A stretch of 64,000 bases of DNA from Paenibacillus flagellatus (GCF_003217775.1 NZ_QJVJ01000017.1:62001-126000), one strand, 5' to 3'; positions 7,739-16,370 are shown, counted from the first letter of the stretch. Numbers and translations are program-made. Notes: generated by a model from the letters alone, not told the origin.

Positions 7739-8707
7739 ATGCAAAAAGCAATCGTATTGGGAGCAACGGGCGGAGTCGGGCATCCGCTCACGGCGGAATT
7801 GGCGAAACGCGGCGTCGACACGATCGCGTTCGGACGATCCGAAGGCAAATTGGAACGCTTGGCGCGTCAATTGGGCCGACCGGCCTCGCTGCAGCTCGCG
7901 ACGGGGGACGCCTTCCGTCCGGACGATATCGTCCGGGCGGCGGACGGCGCCGACGTCATTTTCCACAGCGCCAACGTGCCGTATCACGAGATGGCGTCGC
8001 GGCTTCTGCCGCTCGGCGAATCGGTCATGGAAGCGGCCGAGCGTCTCGGGGCCAAGGTCGTCGTCGTCGACGGCATTTATCCTTACGGCAGACGAACGGC
8101 AGACAAGGCGACCGAGGACCATCCGAAGCGTCCCCATACCCGCAAAGGGAAAGTCCGGCTCGCCTACGAGGAGCTCGTCTTCGATGCCCGCTGGCGCCGG
8201 GCGAAGCCGCTTATCGTGCGTCTCCCCGACTACTACGGGCCTTCCGCCCAAGCTTCGTATCTGTCCGTCACGATGGAAGCGATCGCGGCCGGCAAGCCGA
8301 CCGCCTTTATCGGGAATATGACGGTTCCGCGCGAATACGTCTACTTGCCGGACGCGGCGCGGATGATCGTCGAGATCGCCTCGCGGGAGGACGCCTACGG
8401 ACAAAATTGGCATATCCCCGGTCCGGGCCTCCTCTCGGGACGCGACATCGTCCGGATCGCGCAGGCCGCGAGCGGGAAACGCAAGGCCGTCGTCCCGCTC
8501 GGCCGGATCGGACTCTCGTTGATCGGCTTATTCCAGCCGGTCATGCGCGAAGTCGTCGAGATGCTCTACCTTACCGAAGAGCCCTTCGTGCTTAGCGGCG
8601 AGAAGTACGAGCGCGAAATCGGCCCGCTCGTCTGGACGCCCCACGAGCGGGCGATCGCCGACACGATCCGCGAGCTGATGAATCGCGGCGGCGAAGCTCA
8701 TTCGTGA
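7739..8707 (+). CDS. NAD(P)-dependent epimerase/dehydratase-like protein
   Basis: A 322-aa extended short-chain dehydrogenase. The Rossmann motif is GATGGVGHPLTAEL (residues 8-21, GxxGxxG). HSANVPYHEM follows where the cofactor-binding loop is expected, and an active-site-like VDGIYPYGRR carries a Tyr although the classical YxxxK is not obvious; LPDYYGPSAQ is the substrate-side motif common in this family. It probably reduces or oxidises a small organic substrate. The ATG at 7739 is preferred because GGGAGA lies 8 bases upstream; the upstream ATG at 7730 overlaps that site. The tetR operator copy just upstream suggests inducible expression, perhaps for detoxification (inference). Confidence 0.85.
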   Translation: MQKAIVLGATGGVGHPLTAELAKRGVDTIAFGRSEGKLERLARQLGRPASLQLATGDAFRPDDIVRAADGADVIFHSANVPYHEMASRLLPLGESVMEAAERLGAKVVVVDGIYPYGRRTADKATEDHPKRPHTRKGKVRLAYEELVFDARWRRAKPLIVRLPDYYGPSAQASYLSVTMEAIAAGKPTAFIGNMTVPREYVYLPDAARMIVEIASREDAYGQNWHIPGPGLLSGRDIVRIAQAASGKRKAVVPLGRIGLSLIGLFQPVMREVVEMLYLTEEPFVLSGEKYEREIGPLVWTPHERAIADTIRELMNRGGEAHS

Positions 8708-8725
8708 GATGCGGTGCGGCGGTCG

Positions 8726-9229
8726 TTACAGCGCGGGCTCGGGAGCGCCCATCTCCCCCCACATTTCCTTCGTCGGTCCGTACACATCGGGGACGCGCAG
8801 GCCGGCTTGGCGCATGAGCACGGTCATTTGACCGCGGTGGTGCACCTCGTGCTGAATGATAATGCGAAGCGTCAACCCGTTCGGCCACGATTGCCCGAAC
8901 ACTTGGTTCGTCTCGCTGAGCTTCGCGTCGGTCCATTGCGAACGGACCGCGTCCAGCAGCGCCTCGCTCGTCCGCCGATAGGCGTCCGCCAGCTCGCGGG
9001 CCGATGCCGGCACGTTCTCTTCCGATCCGGGGGATGGCAGCTCCAGCCCCGTCTGCACCGCCGTTTGATGAATTTGCGTCACGATATGCCAGGCGAGCCG
9101 CCCCAACGTCCGGAATCCCGGGGCGACCTCCCGGGCGAGCGTCTCGTCGGTGAGCGCGTCCATCACCTTTTGCGTTGTGGCCGATTCCTGCCGCCATTCG
9201 GCCTCGAATGTCTCAATCGTCGTAAACAT
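8726..9229 (-). CDS. DinB-family protein
   Basis: A 167-aa four-helix DinB/YfiT-type protein. The metal-ligand histidines are visible as LAWHIVTQIHQ (around residue 48) and IIQHEVHHRGQMTVLMRQAG (around 135), the diagnostic C-terminal motif. Family members are often thiol transferases or hydrolases using a divalent metal; the reaction here is unknown. The ATG at 9229 follows GGAGGAGC. The 3 prime end is convergent with the epimerase gene. Confidence 0.9.
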   Translation of the reverse strand: MFTTIETFEAEWRQESATTQKVMDALTDETLAREVAPGFRTLGRLAWHIVTQIHQTAVQTGLELPSPGSEENVPASARELADAYRRTSEALLDAVRSQWTDAKLSETNQVFGQSWPNGLTLRIIIQHEVHHRGQMTVLMRQAGLRVPDVYGPTKEMWGEMGAPEPAL

Positions 9230-9327
9230 GATTCTGCTCCTCCTGCTATCGATTTCGTTTCGGTTGCGTTTCTATCGTAACCTACAAACGCTGACAATAG
9301 CTTGTCATCGATTCCGCCCGTTCATAC

Positions 9328-9372
9328 GAAAAAAGAACGGACGAAGCCCCAACAGGGGAGTTCGGCCGTTCT
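9328..9372 (-). terminator. Intrinsic terminator of folE
   Basis: A long hairpin (outer arms 9334-9340 and 9366-9372, inner arms around CCCC/GGGG) precedes a T run on the minus strand (9328-9333), 27 bases after the folE stop. Confidence 0.8.
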
Positions 9373-9398
9373 CGCTCGCCGCCTGGCGAATTCATCGA

Positions 9399-9992
9399 TT
9401 ACCCTTTGATCAGCGACAAAAACTCCGAGCGCAGCGCGGAATCGGTCGCGAACTGTCCGCGGACGGCGGACGTGACCGTCTTGCTTCCCGGCTTCTTGAC
9501 GCCGCGCGAGCACATGCACAGATGCTCGCCGTCGACGACGACCATGACGCCGTGCGGCTTCAGCACCTCGACGAGAATGTCGGCGATCTCCGACGTGATG
9601 CGCTCCTGCACTTGCAGCCGCCGCGTGATCGCCTCGACGAGACGGGCGAATTTGCTCAGCCCGGCGATTTTGCCGCTCGGCAAGTAGCCGACGTGGATTT
9701 TGCCGAAGAAAGGCGCCATATGGTGCTCGCACTGGCTGTAATAGACGATATCCTTAATGATAACGAGCTCCTCGTGCTTCTCGTCGAACGTGACGCCAAG
9801 CACGTCTCTAGGGTCGACGGAATAGCCCGCGAATATTTCCTCATACATGCGCGTCACGCGGGCGGGTGTCTCGAGAAGCCCTTCGCGCTCCACATTTTCG
9901 CCGATGAGCCGCAAAATCTCTTTGATGTGCTCCTCGATCCGTTCCCGGTTGCGCCCGACGTTATCGTTGATGTAGTCCTTCACTCCTGCCAT
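9399..9992 (-). CDS. folE: GTP cyclohydrolase I (FolE)
   Basis: 197 aa, the usual length for FolE. It converts GTP to 7,8-dihydroneopterin triphosphate, the first step of folate (and here possibly queuosine) synthesis. Diagnostic sequence includes LLETPARVTRMYEEIFAGY, the zinc-site segments YYSQCEHHMAPFFGKIHVGY and GEHLCMCSRGVKKPGSKT, and KFARLVEAITRRLQVQERI. The zinc ligands (Cys in CEHH, Cys in MCSRG and a His) are all present, so this is the zinc-dependent FolE I. The ATG at 9992 has GGAGGGG upstream. The queuosine gene queG lies nearby, but in a separate unit. Confidence 0.96.
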   Translation of the reverse strand: MAGVKDYINDNVGRNRERIEEHIKEILRLIGENVEREGLLETPARVTRMYEEIFAGYSVDPRDVLGVTFDEKHEELVIIKDIVYYSQCEHHMAPFFGKIHVGYLPSGKIAGLSKFARLVEAITRRLQVQERITSEIADILVEVLKPHGVMVVVDGEHLCMCSRGVKKPGSKTVTSAVRGQFATDSALRSEFLSLIKG

Positions 9993-10034
9993 CCGTTCCC
10001 CTCCTCACCCGTTGGTCGCGAACGTCTGCGACGA

Positions 10035-10244
10035 TTACTTCCACTTCTGGTTTTTCATCATTTGCTGCATTTGCTGCATCTGCTTTTTATTCAAGTTGTA
10101 GCCCATTTTCTTCGCCATCTGCTGCAGCATCTCCGGGTTCGATTGCATCGCTTCCATCTGCTTGCGCAAATAGTAGACGCCGATGAAGAAACCGCCGACG
10201 AGACCGACGATCAAAGTCAAGATGGGTATGATCCAAGCCCACAT
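10035..10244 (-). CDS. yneF: UPF0154 (YneF) small membrane protein
   Basis: A 69-aa protein with one N-terminal membrane segment (about 3-24, IIPILTLIVGLVGGFFIGVYYLRKQ) and a Gln/Met-rich cytoplasmic tail ending in MQQMMKN. The NPEMLQQMAKKMGYN segment is the UPF0154 signature conserved across Bacillales. Function is unknown. The ATG at 10244 is used because GGGGTG lies 9 bases upstream; the in-frame GTG at 10256 is part of that site. Confidence 0.88.
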   Translation of the reverse strand: MWAWIIPILTLIVGLVGGFFIGVYYLRKQMEAMQSNPEMLQQMAKKMGYNLNKKQMQQMQQMMKNQKWK

Positions 10245-10421
10245 GGTAAACGTCACCCCGAATCGATTCTGTAAACTGAACGTGCTTGTCCCGGCGTCCC
10301 GCGTCGTCCCGCTTTCCGGAATGGAACGAATTGGTTATGCCGCCGCAGCGCAAGTACAATTCATGATAGCATTTCGGTGCCGGTTCTTCAAATACGAAAA
10401 TGGCCGCGTCCTCCGAAGCGC

Positions 10422-11453
10422 TTACGTCAGCACGCCCTCGACGAACACGGTCGTCAGCTTCGCCAAATCGATCTCCTTCACCTGAATTTCGTCCTCGTTC
10501 TGACGGACGACACGCACGACCGGACGACCCGGCAGCCCCCGGTGCTGGCCGACGACGACGCCGGTTTCCTTCGTGGACAGCCGAACCGACGAGCCGGTCG
10601 GGTAAATCGATACGGTGCGCAAAAAATGAATGAGCACGTCCCGGTCCAGCTTCGTCCCGGCCAGCGCCATCATATGCTCGCACGCCTCGTGAGGCAGCAT
10701 CCGCTTGCCTGAGGCCGCGGCACCGTGCTGCAGGTTGTCGAATAGATTCGCGACCGCCACGATTTTCGCGTACAGATGAATTTGATCGCCCACGAGCCGC
10801 CGCGGAAACCCTTCCCCGTCCGGCGATTCGTGATGCTGAAGCGCCACGTGCGCGATCAGCAGGTTCAGCTCCTGCTTCTGCTTCAGCACCTCGAAGCCGC
10901 GCCACGTATGGTGCCGCTTCGGATCGGACGATTCGTCGTCCGCCAGCTTGTCCACCTTGCCGATATCGTGCAGCAGCGCCCCGATCGCCAGCTCCTTCAG
11001 CTGGGTTTGGTTCAAGTTCATGTTGATGCCGATCATCGTCGACATCATGCAGACGTTCAAGGCGTGGACGTACGCCTCGTTATCCTTCGTGCGAATGTCG
11101 GACAGCTGGATGAGCACCTCGCGGTTGCGGGTGACGTCTTCCAGCAGCTGCCCCACCCCTATGCTCATCGACCGGGTGTCGAACTCCTTGCCCGACTTGA
11201 TCGTTTCAAACGTTTCGGTCATTTTTTTGAGGACGCTCCGCTTCGTTTCGTCGGAAAGCACCTCGGGAATTTCGACGTCCTCGAACTGGGGGTCCTTGAT
11301 ATAGATCATCGTCGCGCCGATCCGGTTCAGCGTGTTGATCATGTAGACCGTCAGCTGGACGCCCTCGGACAGCAGCACCGCGCCGGTGCTGGAAAAAATC
11401 GTTTTCCCCAAAAATTGCCCGGGCTCCACCTGATCGATGCTCACGTACTTCAT
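10422..11453 (-). CDS. HD-GYP domain phosphodiesterase
   Basis: A 343-aa protein of the HD-GYP class, which hydrolyses cyclic di-GMP. After an N-terminal region (1-125) comes the HD core LLHDIGKVDKL (His162-Asp163) and the extended motif HHESPDGEGFP (207-217), a GFP variant of HHExxDGxGYP. Residues 290-343 form an extra C-terminal beta-rich tail. There is no receiver or membrane domain. Its ATG overlaps the queG stop (ATGA at 11450-11453), so translation is coupled and it is the last gene of the ntdP-lepB-rnhA-queG operon. Activity is likely but the GFP substitution leaves some doubt. Confidence 0.9.
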   Translation of the reverse strand: MKYVSIDQVEPGQFLGKTIFSSTGAVLLSEGVQLTVYMINTLNRIGATMIYIKDPQFEDVEIPEVLSDETKRSVLKKMTETFETIKSGKEFDTRSMSIGVGQLLEDVTRNREVLIQLSDIRTKDNEAYVHALNVCMMSTMIGINMNLNQTQLKELAIGALLHDIGKVDKLADDESSDPKRHHTWRGFEVLKQKQELNLLIAHVALQHHESPDGEGFPRRLVGDQIHLYAKIVAVANLFDNLQHGAAASGKRMLPHEACEHMMALAGTKLDRDVLIHFLRTVSIYPTGSSVRLSTKETGVVVGQHRGLPGRPVVRVVRQNEDEIQVKEIDLAKLTTVFVEGVLT

Positions 11454-12661
11454 GTTGCGTTTCCCCTCCGGCTCCCCTGAATCGGTGTAGATGCGCTCTC
11501 CTTGGCCAGCTCCCGCTCGGCGTCGCCGATCCGTTCGGCGACCTCGGGATGGGCTTCCGTCCGCTTCGCTTCGGCAAGCGCCGCCGCGGCTTCCGAGCCC
11601 CCGATCCGCCCCAGCGCCCAAGCGGCCGTTCCGCGTATTTCCGGCCGCTCGTCCCGCAGCAGCGCTTCCTTCAGCTCGGGCACGGCCGATTCGTCGCGGA
11701 AGTTGCCGAGCGCGATGATCGCGTTGCGCTGAATCGGCTTCTTGCCGCGCCACGACGCCGCCATATGACCGTACGTTTCGCGGAACTCCCGGTTCGACAT
11801 CGACAGGAGCGGCTTGAGCAGCGGCTTCACCTTCTCGGGGTCCGGCTGCAGCTCCGGCTGATGCGTCCAGTTTTTGCCCTTGTTCACCGGGCAGACGACC
11901 TGGCACGTGTCGCAGCCGTACAGCCGGTTGCCGATTTTGCGCATCAGCTCGTCCGAGACGAACCCCTTCGTCTGCGTGACGAACGAGACGCAGCGGCTCG
12001 AATGGAGCTGTCCCGGTCCGACCAAGGCGCCGGTCGGGCAGGCGTCGATGCAGATCGTACAGTCGCCGCATTGCTCTTGAATCGGCGTATCCGGCGGAAA
12101 CGGGATGTTCGTCACGAGCTCGCCCAAGTACACCCACGAGCCCCATTCGGGCGTAATGACGGCGCAGTTTTTGCCGCTCCAGCCGATACCGGCCCGCTCC
12201 GCGACGGCCCGGTCGACGAGCGCTCCCGTGTCGACCATGCTTTCGATGCGCGCGTCCGGCACCCGTTCGCGAATGAACGATTCGAGCGAAGCGAGACGTT
12301 TGCGCAGGACGGCGTGGTAGTCGTCCCCCCAGGAAGAGCGGGAGATGATGCCGCGGTACGCCCCCGGCTCCGATTTGGGAGGGTTCTGCAGCTTGGAAGG
12401 ATAGGCGATCGCGATGGAGATAAGCGATTGGGGACGCTCGAGACTGAGCGACGGGTCGGTGCGCTTGTCCAAATCCGGCTCCTCGAAGCCGGATTCGTGG
12501 CCGCGCTCCCGGTGACGGAGCAGCATTTGTTTCAGCTCGGCGAAAGGCTCGGCCGACGCGAAGCCGATCTTGTCGATGCCGAGCCCCGGCGCCGCAGCGC
12601 GTATGTCTTCTTTCAGCTTCGCCCAGTGTTCCCGGGTTCCTGACGCCGTCGTGACGTCCAT
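11450..12661 (-). CDS. queG: Epoxyqueuosine reductase QueG
   Basis: 403 aa. QueG reduces epoxyqueuosine in tRNA to queuosine using cobalamin and two [4Fe-4S] clusters. The cluster ligands are visible in CGDCTICIDACPTGAL and YGCDTCQVVCPVN, and the cobalamin-binding core in MVDTGALVDRAVAERAGIGWSGKN. Residues about 310-385 add HEAT-like repeats (NAIIALGNFRDESAVPELKEAL, then GTAAWALGRIGG) as in Bacillales QueG. The ATG at 12661 follows GAGGTG. It sits 12 bases behind rnhA and overlaps the HD-GYP gene by 4 bases. Confidence 0.95.
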   Translation of the reverse strand: MDVTTASGTREHWAKLKEDIRAAAPGLGIDKIGFASAEPFAELKQMLLRHRERGHESGFEEPDLDKRTDPSLSLERPQSLISIAIAYPSKLQNPPKSEPGAYRGIISRSSWGDDYHAVLRKRLASLESFIRERVPDARIESMVDTGALVDRAVAERAGIGWSGKNCAVITPEWGSWVYLGELVTNIPFPPDTPIQEQCGDCTICIDACPTGALVGPGQLHSSRCVSFVTQTKGFVSDELMRKIGNRLYGCDTCQVVCPVNKGKNWTHQPELQPDPEKVKPLLKPLLSMSNREFRETYGHMAASWRGKKPIQRNAIIALGNFRDESAVPELKEALLRDERPEIRGTAAWALGRIGGSEAAAALAEAKRTEAHPEVAERIGDAERELAKESASTPIQGSRRGNAT

Positions 12662-12673
12662 GGCGCGTTCACC

Positions 12674-13111
12674 TCATGTCAGACGCTTGATCGCCTCGCG
12701 GGCCAAAAAGTCGCAATGGTTGTTGAACTCGTTGTCGCTATGACCTTTGACCTTAATATACTCCACCCGGTGCGTTTCCATTAATTGCAGCAGCTGCTTC
12801 CACAAGTCCTGATTTTCCACGGGCTGCCCTTTGCTGTTTTTCCAGCCGTTGCGCTGCCACCCCTTATACCAGGCTTTCTGGAAGCAGTTGACGAGATAGG
12901 CGGAGTCGCTGTACAGCTTGATCTTGCAAGGCTCCTTCAAGGTGCCGATCGACTCGATCGCGGCCAGCAGCTCCATCCGGTTGTTCGTCGTATGCTTCTC
13001 GCCGCCGGACATCTCCTTGCGATGCTCCCCGTAAAACAGAATGGCCCCCCAACCGCCGGGGCCCGGGTTGCCGGAGCACGCTCCGTCGGTATAAATCTCC
13101 ACTTCCTTCAC
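12674..13111 (-). CDS. rnhA: Ribonuclease HI
   Basis: 145 aa, typical of RNase HI, which cleaves RNA in RNA-DNA hybrids. Catalytic acids are all present: Asp in IYTDGACSGNPGPGGWG, Glu in NNRMELLAAIE, Asp in LYSDSAYLVN and Asp near the C-terminus in KVKGHSDNEFNNHCD. The start is GTG at 13111, directly after the lepB stop, with its GGGAGG site inside the end of lepB, so the two are translationally linked. Confidence 0.96.
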   Translation of the reverse strand: MKEVEIYTDGACSGNPGPGGWGAILFYGEHRKEMSGGEKHTTNNRMELLAAIESIGTLKEPCKIKLYSDSAYLVNCFQKAWYKGWQRNGWKNSKGQPVENQDLWKQLLQLMETHRVEYIKVKGHSDNEFNNHCDFLAREAIKRLT

Positions 13112-13705
13112 TTACAAACCTCCCATTTGACGAATCGGCCACAGGATAAAGTCGGCCCGTCCCTGAATCGCCTGCTCCGATACGGCGCCGAAGATGCGGC
13201 TGTCCTTGCTCGCCCCTTGATGACGATTGTCGCCCATCACGAAGTAATGCCCTTCCTCGATGACGACCGGCCCCCGGTCGCCGTCCTCGATCTTGATATC
13301 CGTATACGGCTCGGACACGGCCTCCCCGTTGACGTGGAGCTTCCCGCCGCGAATTTCCACTTTGTCGCCCGGCACCGCCACGACCCGCTTGACCAAATAT
13401 TGGCGCTCCGCCGCATGCGTATCCGGGTCTTTCAAAATGACGACATCCCCCCGCTGCGGATGGCCGACCAGGTAGACGAATTTGTTGACGAACAGCCATT
13501 CCTTCTCGCGCAGCGTCGGCTCCATCGAATGCCCTTTGACCGTCGACAGATTGAAGACGAACAGATTCAGCAAAATGACGATCGCGAGCGCGACCACAAT
13601 CGACTTCGTCCAATCCCACAGCTCGGCGGCCAAGCTGCGCGACGGCGCCGCATCCGCCCCGGCGACCGCCGCTTCGCGGCCGTCCTGGCTTTCATACGTG
13701 CTCAT
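13112..13705 (-). CDS. lepB: Type I signal peptidase
   Basis: 197 aa, a Gram-positive-type leader peptidase with a single N-terminal membrane anchor (about 33-53, SIVVALAIVILLNLFVFNL). The catalytic Ser is in VKGHSMEPTL and the catalytic Lys in YLVKRVVAVPGDKVEI; the C-terminal box is YFVMGDNRHQGASKDSRIFG. It removes signal peptides from exported proteins on the outer face of the membrane. The ATG at 13705 follows GGGGGTG and lies one base after the upstream stop; the downstream rnhA start follows at once. Confidence 0.95.
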   Translation of the reverse strand: MSTYESQDGREAAVAGADAAPSRSLAAELWDWTKSIVVALAIVILLNLFVFNLSTVKGHSMEPTLREKEWLFVNKFVYLVGHPQRGDVVILKDPDTHAAERQYLVKRVVAVPGDKVEIRGGKLHVNGEAVSEPYTDIKIEDGDRGPVVIEEGHYFVMGDNRHQGASKDSRIFGAVSEQAIQGRADFILWPIRQMGGL

Positions 13706-13706
13706 G

Positions 13707-14258
13707 TCACACCCCCGGCGCTTCCTTTTTCCACAGCTCATAATAGGCCAGCACCTGCTCGTTCCGAAAAGGCGGACCTTCCCGTTTCAATCGGGCCAGC
13801 AGCGAATCGAGTCCCTGCTTCACTTTGCGCTCCACGACGTCGGAATAATGGTAATTGTGCTTGTGCAGCTCGTATTCGTCCTGATCGACGATTTGCGTAT
13901 AGCCGTCGGGCGTCCGGATGACGTCCAAATCGTAGTCGATATAGGTGATGACGCCTCCGTTCACATAGGGCGGGGAGGCGATATTGCAGTAATAGCGGAT
14001 CCCCTGATCTTCCAGAAGCGAGACGACGTTGAACCATTCCCCGGGAATGAAGAAGGTGACCGACGGGATTTTGCTCGTCCACTCTTTGCCGTCCCGCTCG
14101 CGGATCGGCGTCTGGCTGTTGATCAGCACAAGCATCGATTCGGCGCGGTGCTCGGGCGCGAGCATCTCGTCGGGGATGCGCCAGTTTTGCAGCCACATCC
14201 GGTGGAGATGGCCGTCGTGCTTGAAGCTTTTGATTCGGTAGGGGGAAAATGGATTCAT
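13707..14258 (-). CDS. ntdP: DUF402 nucleoside tri-/diphosphate phosphatase, NtdP-like
   Basis: 183 aa, similar along its length to B. subtilis YgaC/NtdP. It shows SFKHDGHLHRMWLQNW at the N-terminus and the DUF402 core YYCNIASPPY with YIDYDLDVIRTPDG and VDQDEYELH, where the acidic residues bind metal and substrate. Family members hydrolyse nucleoside tri- and diphosphates. The ATG at 14258 follows AAAGGG. It is the first gene of the operon ntdP-lepB-rnhA-queG-HD-GYP and has a clear promoter. Confidence 0.88.
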   Translation of the reverse strand: MNPFSPYRIKSFKHDGHLHRMWLQNWRIPDEMLAPEHRAESMLVLINSQTPIRERDGKEWTSKIPSVTFFIPGEWFNVVSLLEDQGIRYYCNIASPPYVNGGVITYIDYDLDVIRTPDGYTQIVDQDEYELHKHNYHYSDVVERKVKQGLDSLLARLKREGPPFRNEQVLAYYELWKKEAPGV

Positions 14259-14285
14259 AATAAGCCCTTTCTCGCAATTATCCCT

Positions 14286-14315
14286 ATTATATATCAAAAA
14301 AGCCTTACGTAGTAA
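14286..14315 (-). promoter_or_regulatory. Promoter of the ntdP operon
   Basis: On the minus strand TTACTA (14310-14315), an 18-base spacer and a perfect TATAAT (14286-14291), about 28 bases before the ntdP start. Confidence 0.6.
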
Positions 14316-14456
14316 TGCACGGATGAGCGACCGCGGAATAGCCCTTCCTCCGCATCGCCCGATATGAATACAAAAGCATATCTCTACGCCAAATGCAATG
14401 GCTTCAAGATATGCCCCACATAAATGAAATCGGTTTGTACGGAAGCCGCTCTCGGC

Positions 14457-14885
14457 TTATCGGCCGCTGACGATGCGCAGATGACGGTACGAACGGGAGA
14501 AATTGCGGTCGGTGTAGCCGACGGCTTCGTATACGGGGAGAATCGGTTCGTTGTGTACGTCCACGGTGACGAGAATTTGACTCACCTTCCGCTGGATGAA
14601 CCTTTGCTTCAAGCCGTTGATCAGCGATTTGCCGATGCCCATGCGCTGATATTGCGGCGCCACGGCGATGCGGTAGTAGTACCCTTGGTTGCGTTGATCG
14701 ATCGTGCCGATAATAATGCCGACGACTTCATCGTTCATGACGGAGACGAGAACAAGATCGGGATCCAGCGACAGCTGCTTGGCAAACGCCTCCAACGTTT
14801 CACCGCAGCACTCCTCCGACAACACTTCGTTGAACAGACTTGTAATCGACGCGTAATCAGACAATTGAAAAGGCCGAACGAACAT
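14457..14885 (-). CDS. GNAT N-acetyltransferase
   Basis: A 142-aa single-domain GNAT protein. The acetyl-CoA-binding motif is IAVAPQYQRMGIGKSLINGL (about residues 75-95); the C-terminal HNEPILPVYEAVGYTDRNFS is the usual beta-bulge region. The substrate is unknown. The ATG at 14885 has GGGGAGAG upstream. A perfect 6-2-6 palindrome lies 26-39 bases upstream. It is transcribed away from sodA. Confidence 0.87.
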   Translation of the reverse strand: MFVRPFQLSDYASITSLFNEVLSEECCGETLEAFAKQLSLDPDLVLVSVMNDEVVGIIIGTIDQRNQGYYYRIAVAPQYQRMGIGKSLINGLKQRFIQRKVSQILVTVDVHNEPILPVYEAVGYTDRNFSRSYRHLRIVSGR

Positions 14886-15000
14886 CGTGGTCTCTCCCCG
14901 TTTTGTTTTTTTGTTAAGTAACAATTACGACAAAAATCGAGGAAATCCTGCCTAAACCTTAACAAAAGCTTAAAAAGTTTCGATTATCGCGTATTTTCGC

Positions 15001-15030
15001 CTGAAAACGCTTTATTTGAAGCGTTTTCAC
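15001..15030. promoter_or_regulatory. Cre-like inverted repeat
   Basis: GAAAACGCTT (15003-15012) and AAGCGTTTTC (15019-15028) form a perfect 10-bp dyad. Read on either strand, TGAAAACGCTT resembles the CcpA cre consensus TGWAANCGNTNWCA, with mismatches at the distal end. There is no T run, so a terminator is unlikely. Confidence 0.4.
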
Positions 15031-15254
15031 CTCCTGTTCAGGGAAAAGAAGGTCTTTTTACATATTTTTACGGTTGTCGAACGTTCCCGACGGCTCCCGT
15101 TCGCCGCTTTCATCCGGCTTTTTTTTCGGGCCGGTTCGTCATTCGGGACGGCGATTACTATATCTCTATGAGAAAATGCCGTATAAGATGATTGAAAATA
15201 CCCATAATGGAAGTTGGAGCGAAATAAACTTTCCAAACATAAGTATTGAACATG

Positions 15255-15283
15255 TTGATTTACGATCGAAAATAAGGGATAAT
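15255..15283 (+). promoter_or_regulatory. sodA promoter
   Basis: TTGATT (15255-15260), a 17-base spacer and GATAAT (15278-15283), giving a leader of about 30 bases before the sodA ATG. Confidence 0.65.
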
Positions 15284-15321
15284 AGCGGTGTACAAATCCA
15301 TAATTTAGGGAGGTACTTACC

Positions 15322-15936
15322 ATGGCACACCAATTGCCGCCACTGCCTTACGCCAACAACGCGCTGGAGCCGCACATCGACGCGCAAACGATGGAAATCC
15401 ATCACGATCGTCACCACAACGCCTACGTTACGAACTTGAACGCCGCTTTGGACAAACATCCGGAGCTGCACGACAAGTCGCTCGAAGCGCTCATCTCCGA
15501 CTTGAACGCCGTACCGGAAGATATCCGCACCGCGGTGCGCAACAACGGCGGCGGCCACGCCAACCACTCCCTGTTCTGGACGACGATCGGCCCGAACGCG
15601 GGCGGTCAGCCTACGGGCGCCCTCGCAGCCGCGATCGACAGCGAGCTCGGCGGGTTCGATAAATTCAAGGAAACGTTCGCGGCAGCCGGCGCTACCCGCT
15701 TCGGCAGCGGCTGGGCATGGCTCGCGCTGGGCAAAGACGGCAAGCTGAAAGTGTACAGCCTGCCGAACCAAGACAGCCCGCTCATGGAAGGCGATACGCC
15801 GCTCCTCGGCCTGGACGTATGGGAGCACGCCTACTACCTGAAATACCAGAACAAGCGCCCGGACTACATCGCCGCGTTCTGGAACGTCGTGAACTGGAAC
15901 GAAGTCGGCAAGCTGTACGACGCGGCGAAGAAATAA
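15322..15936 (+). CDS. sodA: Superoxide dismutase SodA
   Basis: 204 aa, the normal length for cytoplasmic Mn-type SOD, which converts superoxide to peroxide and oxygen. The metal ligands are His27, His82, Asp165 and His169; the sequence [14 protein letters not shown] and [13 protein letters not shown] match Bacillales SodA. The ATG at 15322 follows AGGGAGG. It is monocistronic, with a promoter at 15255 and a terminator at 15964. The longer SOD at 3683 is a distinct paralogue. Confidence 0.97.
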   Translation: MAHQLPPLPYANNALEPHIDAQTMEIHHDRHHNAYVTNLNAALDKHPELHDKSLEALISDLNAVPEDIRTAVRNNGGGHANHSLFWTTIGPNAGGQPTGALAAAIDSELGGFDKFKETFAAAGATRFGSGWAWLALGKDGKLKVYSLPNQDSPLMEGDTPLLGLDVWEHAYYLKYQNKRPDYIAAFWNVVNWNEVGKLYDAAKK

Positions 15937-15963
15937 TTCGTCGCCCCCGTTATGCCGAGACGA

Positions 15964-16014
15964 AAACGCCCCGGGTCGCCCGCATCTTATGCGGCGGCCG
16001 CGGGGCGTTTTTTT
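15964..16014 (+). terminator. Intrinsic terminator of sodA
   Basis: A long GC-rich hairpin with outer arms ACGCCCCG/CGGGGCGT and inner arms around GCAT/ATGC ends in seven T (16008-16014). Confidence 0.9.
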
Positions 16015-16120
16015 ATGGGCATATGCGGCTTAGACGTCCGGGGACGGCATTCCCGGCATGTTGCGTCCGTTCCGCGAATACAATGTACCGTTGCATCCGT
16101 ATACGAAAGGAACGAACGGC

Positions 16121-16282
16121 ATGGCGAAATCGAACCGCGGAAAAGCGCTTTGGAAGCTTCCTTCCCGAGGCCGGGGCACGTGCCCGGTATGCCGGGCGAC
16201 CCGCATCAAGCTGCTGTACACCCGTACGCTCGAGGACGGCGTCAAAGCGAAGGTGTGCAAACGGTGCCGGGCCGGCGCCTAA
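16121..16282 (+). CDS. Small zinc-ribbon-like protein, 53 aa
   Basis: A 53-aa basic protein with two CxxC knuckles, CPVC and CKRC, about 25 residues apart, suggesting a zinc ribbon that could bind nucleic acid (inference). I cannot name a family. The ATG at 16121 has AAAGGA upstream. It is followed by its own intrinsic terminator, which supports a real gene. Confidence 0.7.
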   Translation: MAKSNRGKALWKLPSRGRGTCPVCRATRIKLLYTRTLEDGVKAKVCKRCRAGA

Positions 16283-16346
16283 GAGGACGCGTCACCCGCG
16301 GCGGACGGGCCGCCGTAAGCCGCTCGCGCCCGGCCGCCATGCAGAG

Positions 16347-16370
16347 AGAGCCCTTGCGAGGGCTCTTTTT
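16347..16370 (+). terminator. Intrinsic terminator of the zinc-ribbon gene
   Basis: A perfect 8-bp stem AGAGCCCT/AGGGCTCT with a TGCG loop runs into five T. It lies between this gene and the convergent mutY. Confidence 0.85.

Larger units (their letters stand above)
14886..15321. other. Intergenic region between GNAT and sodA
   Basis: This 436-base stretch has no convincing gene. It is AT-richer than its surroundings and holds a palindrome TTGTTAAGTAACAA (14911-14924) near the GNAT start, a perfect 10-bp inverted repeat with cre-like sequence (15003-15028), and the sodA promoter (15255-15283). Nothing else stands out. Confidence 0.7.
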
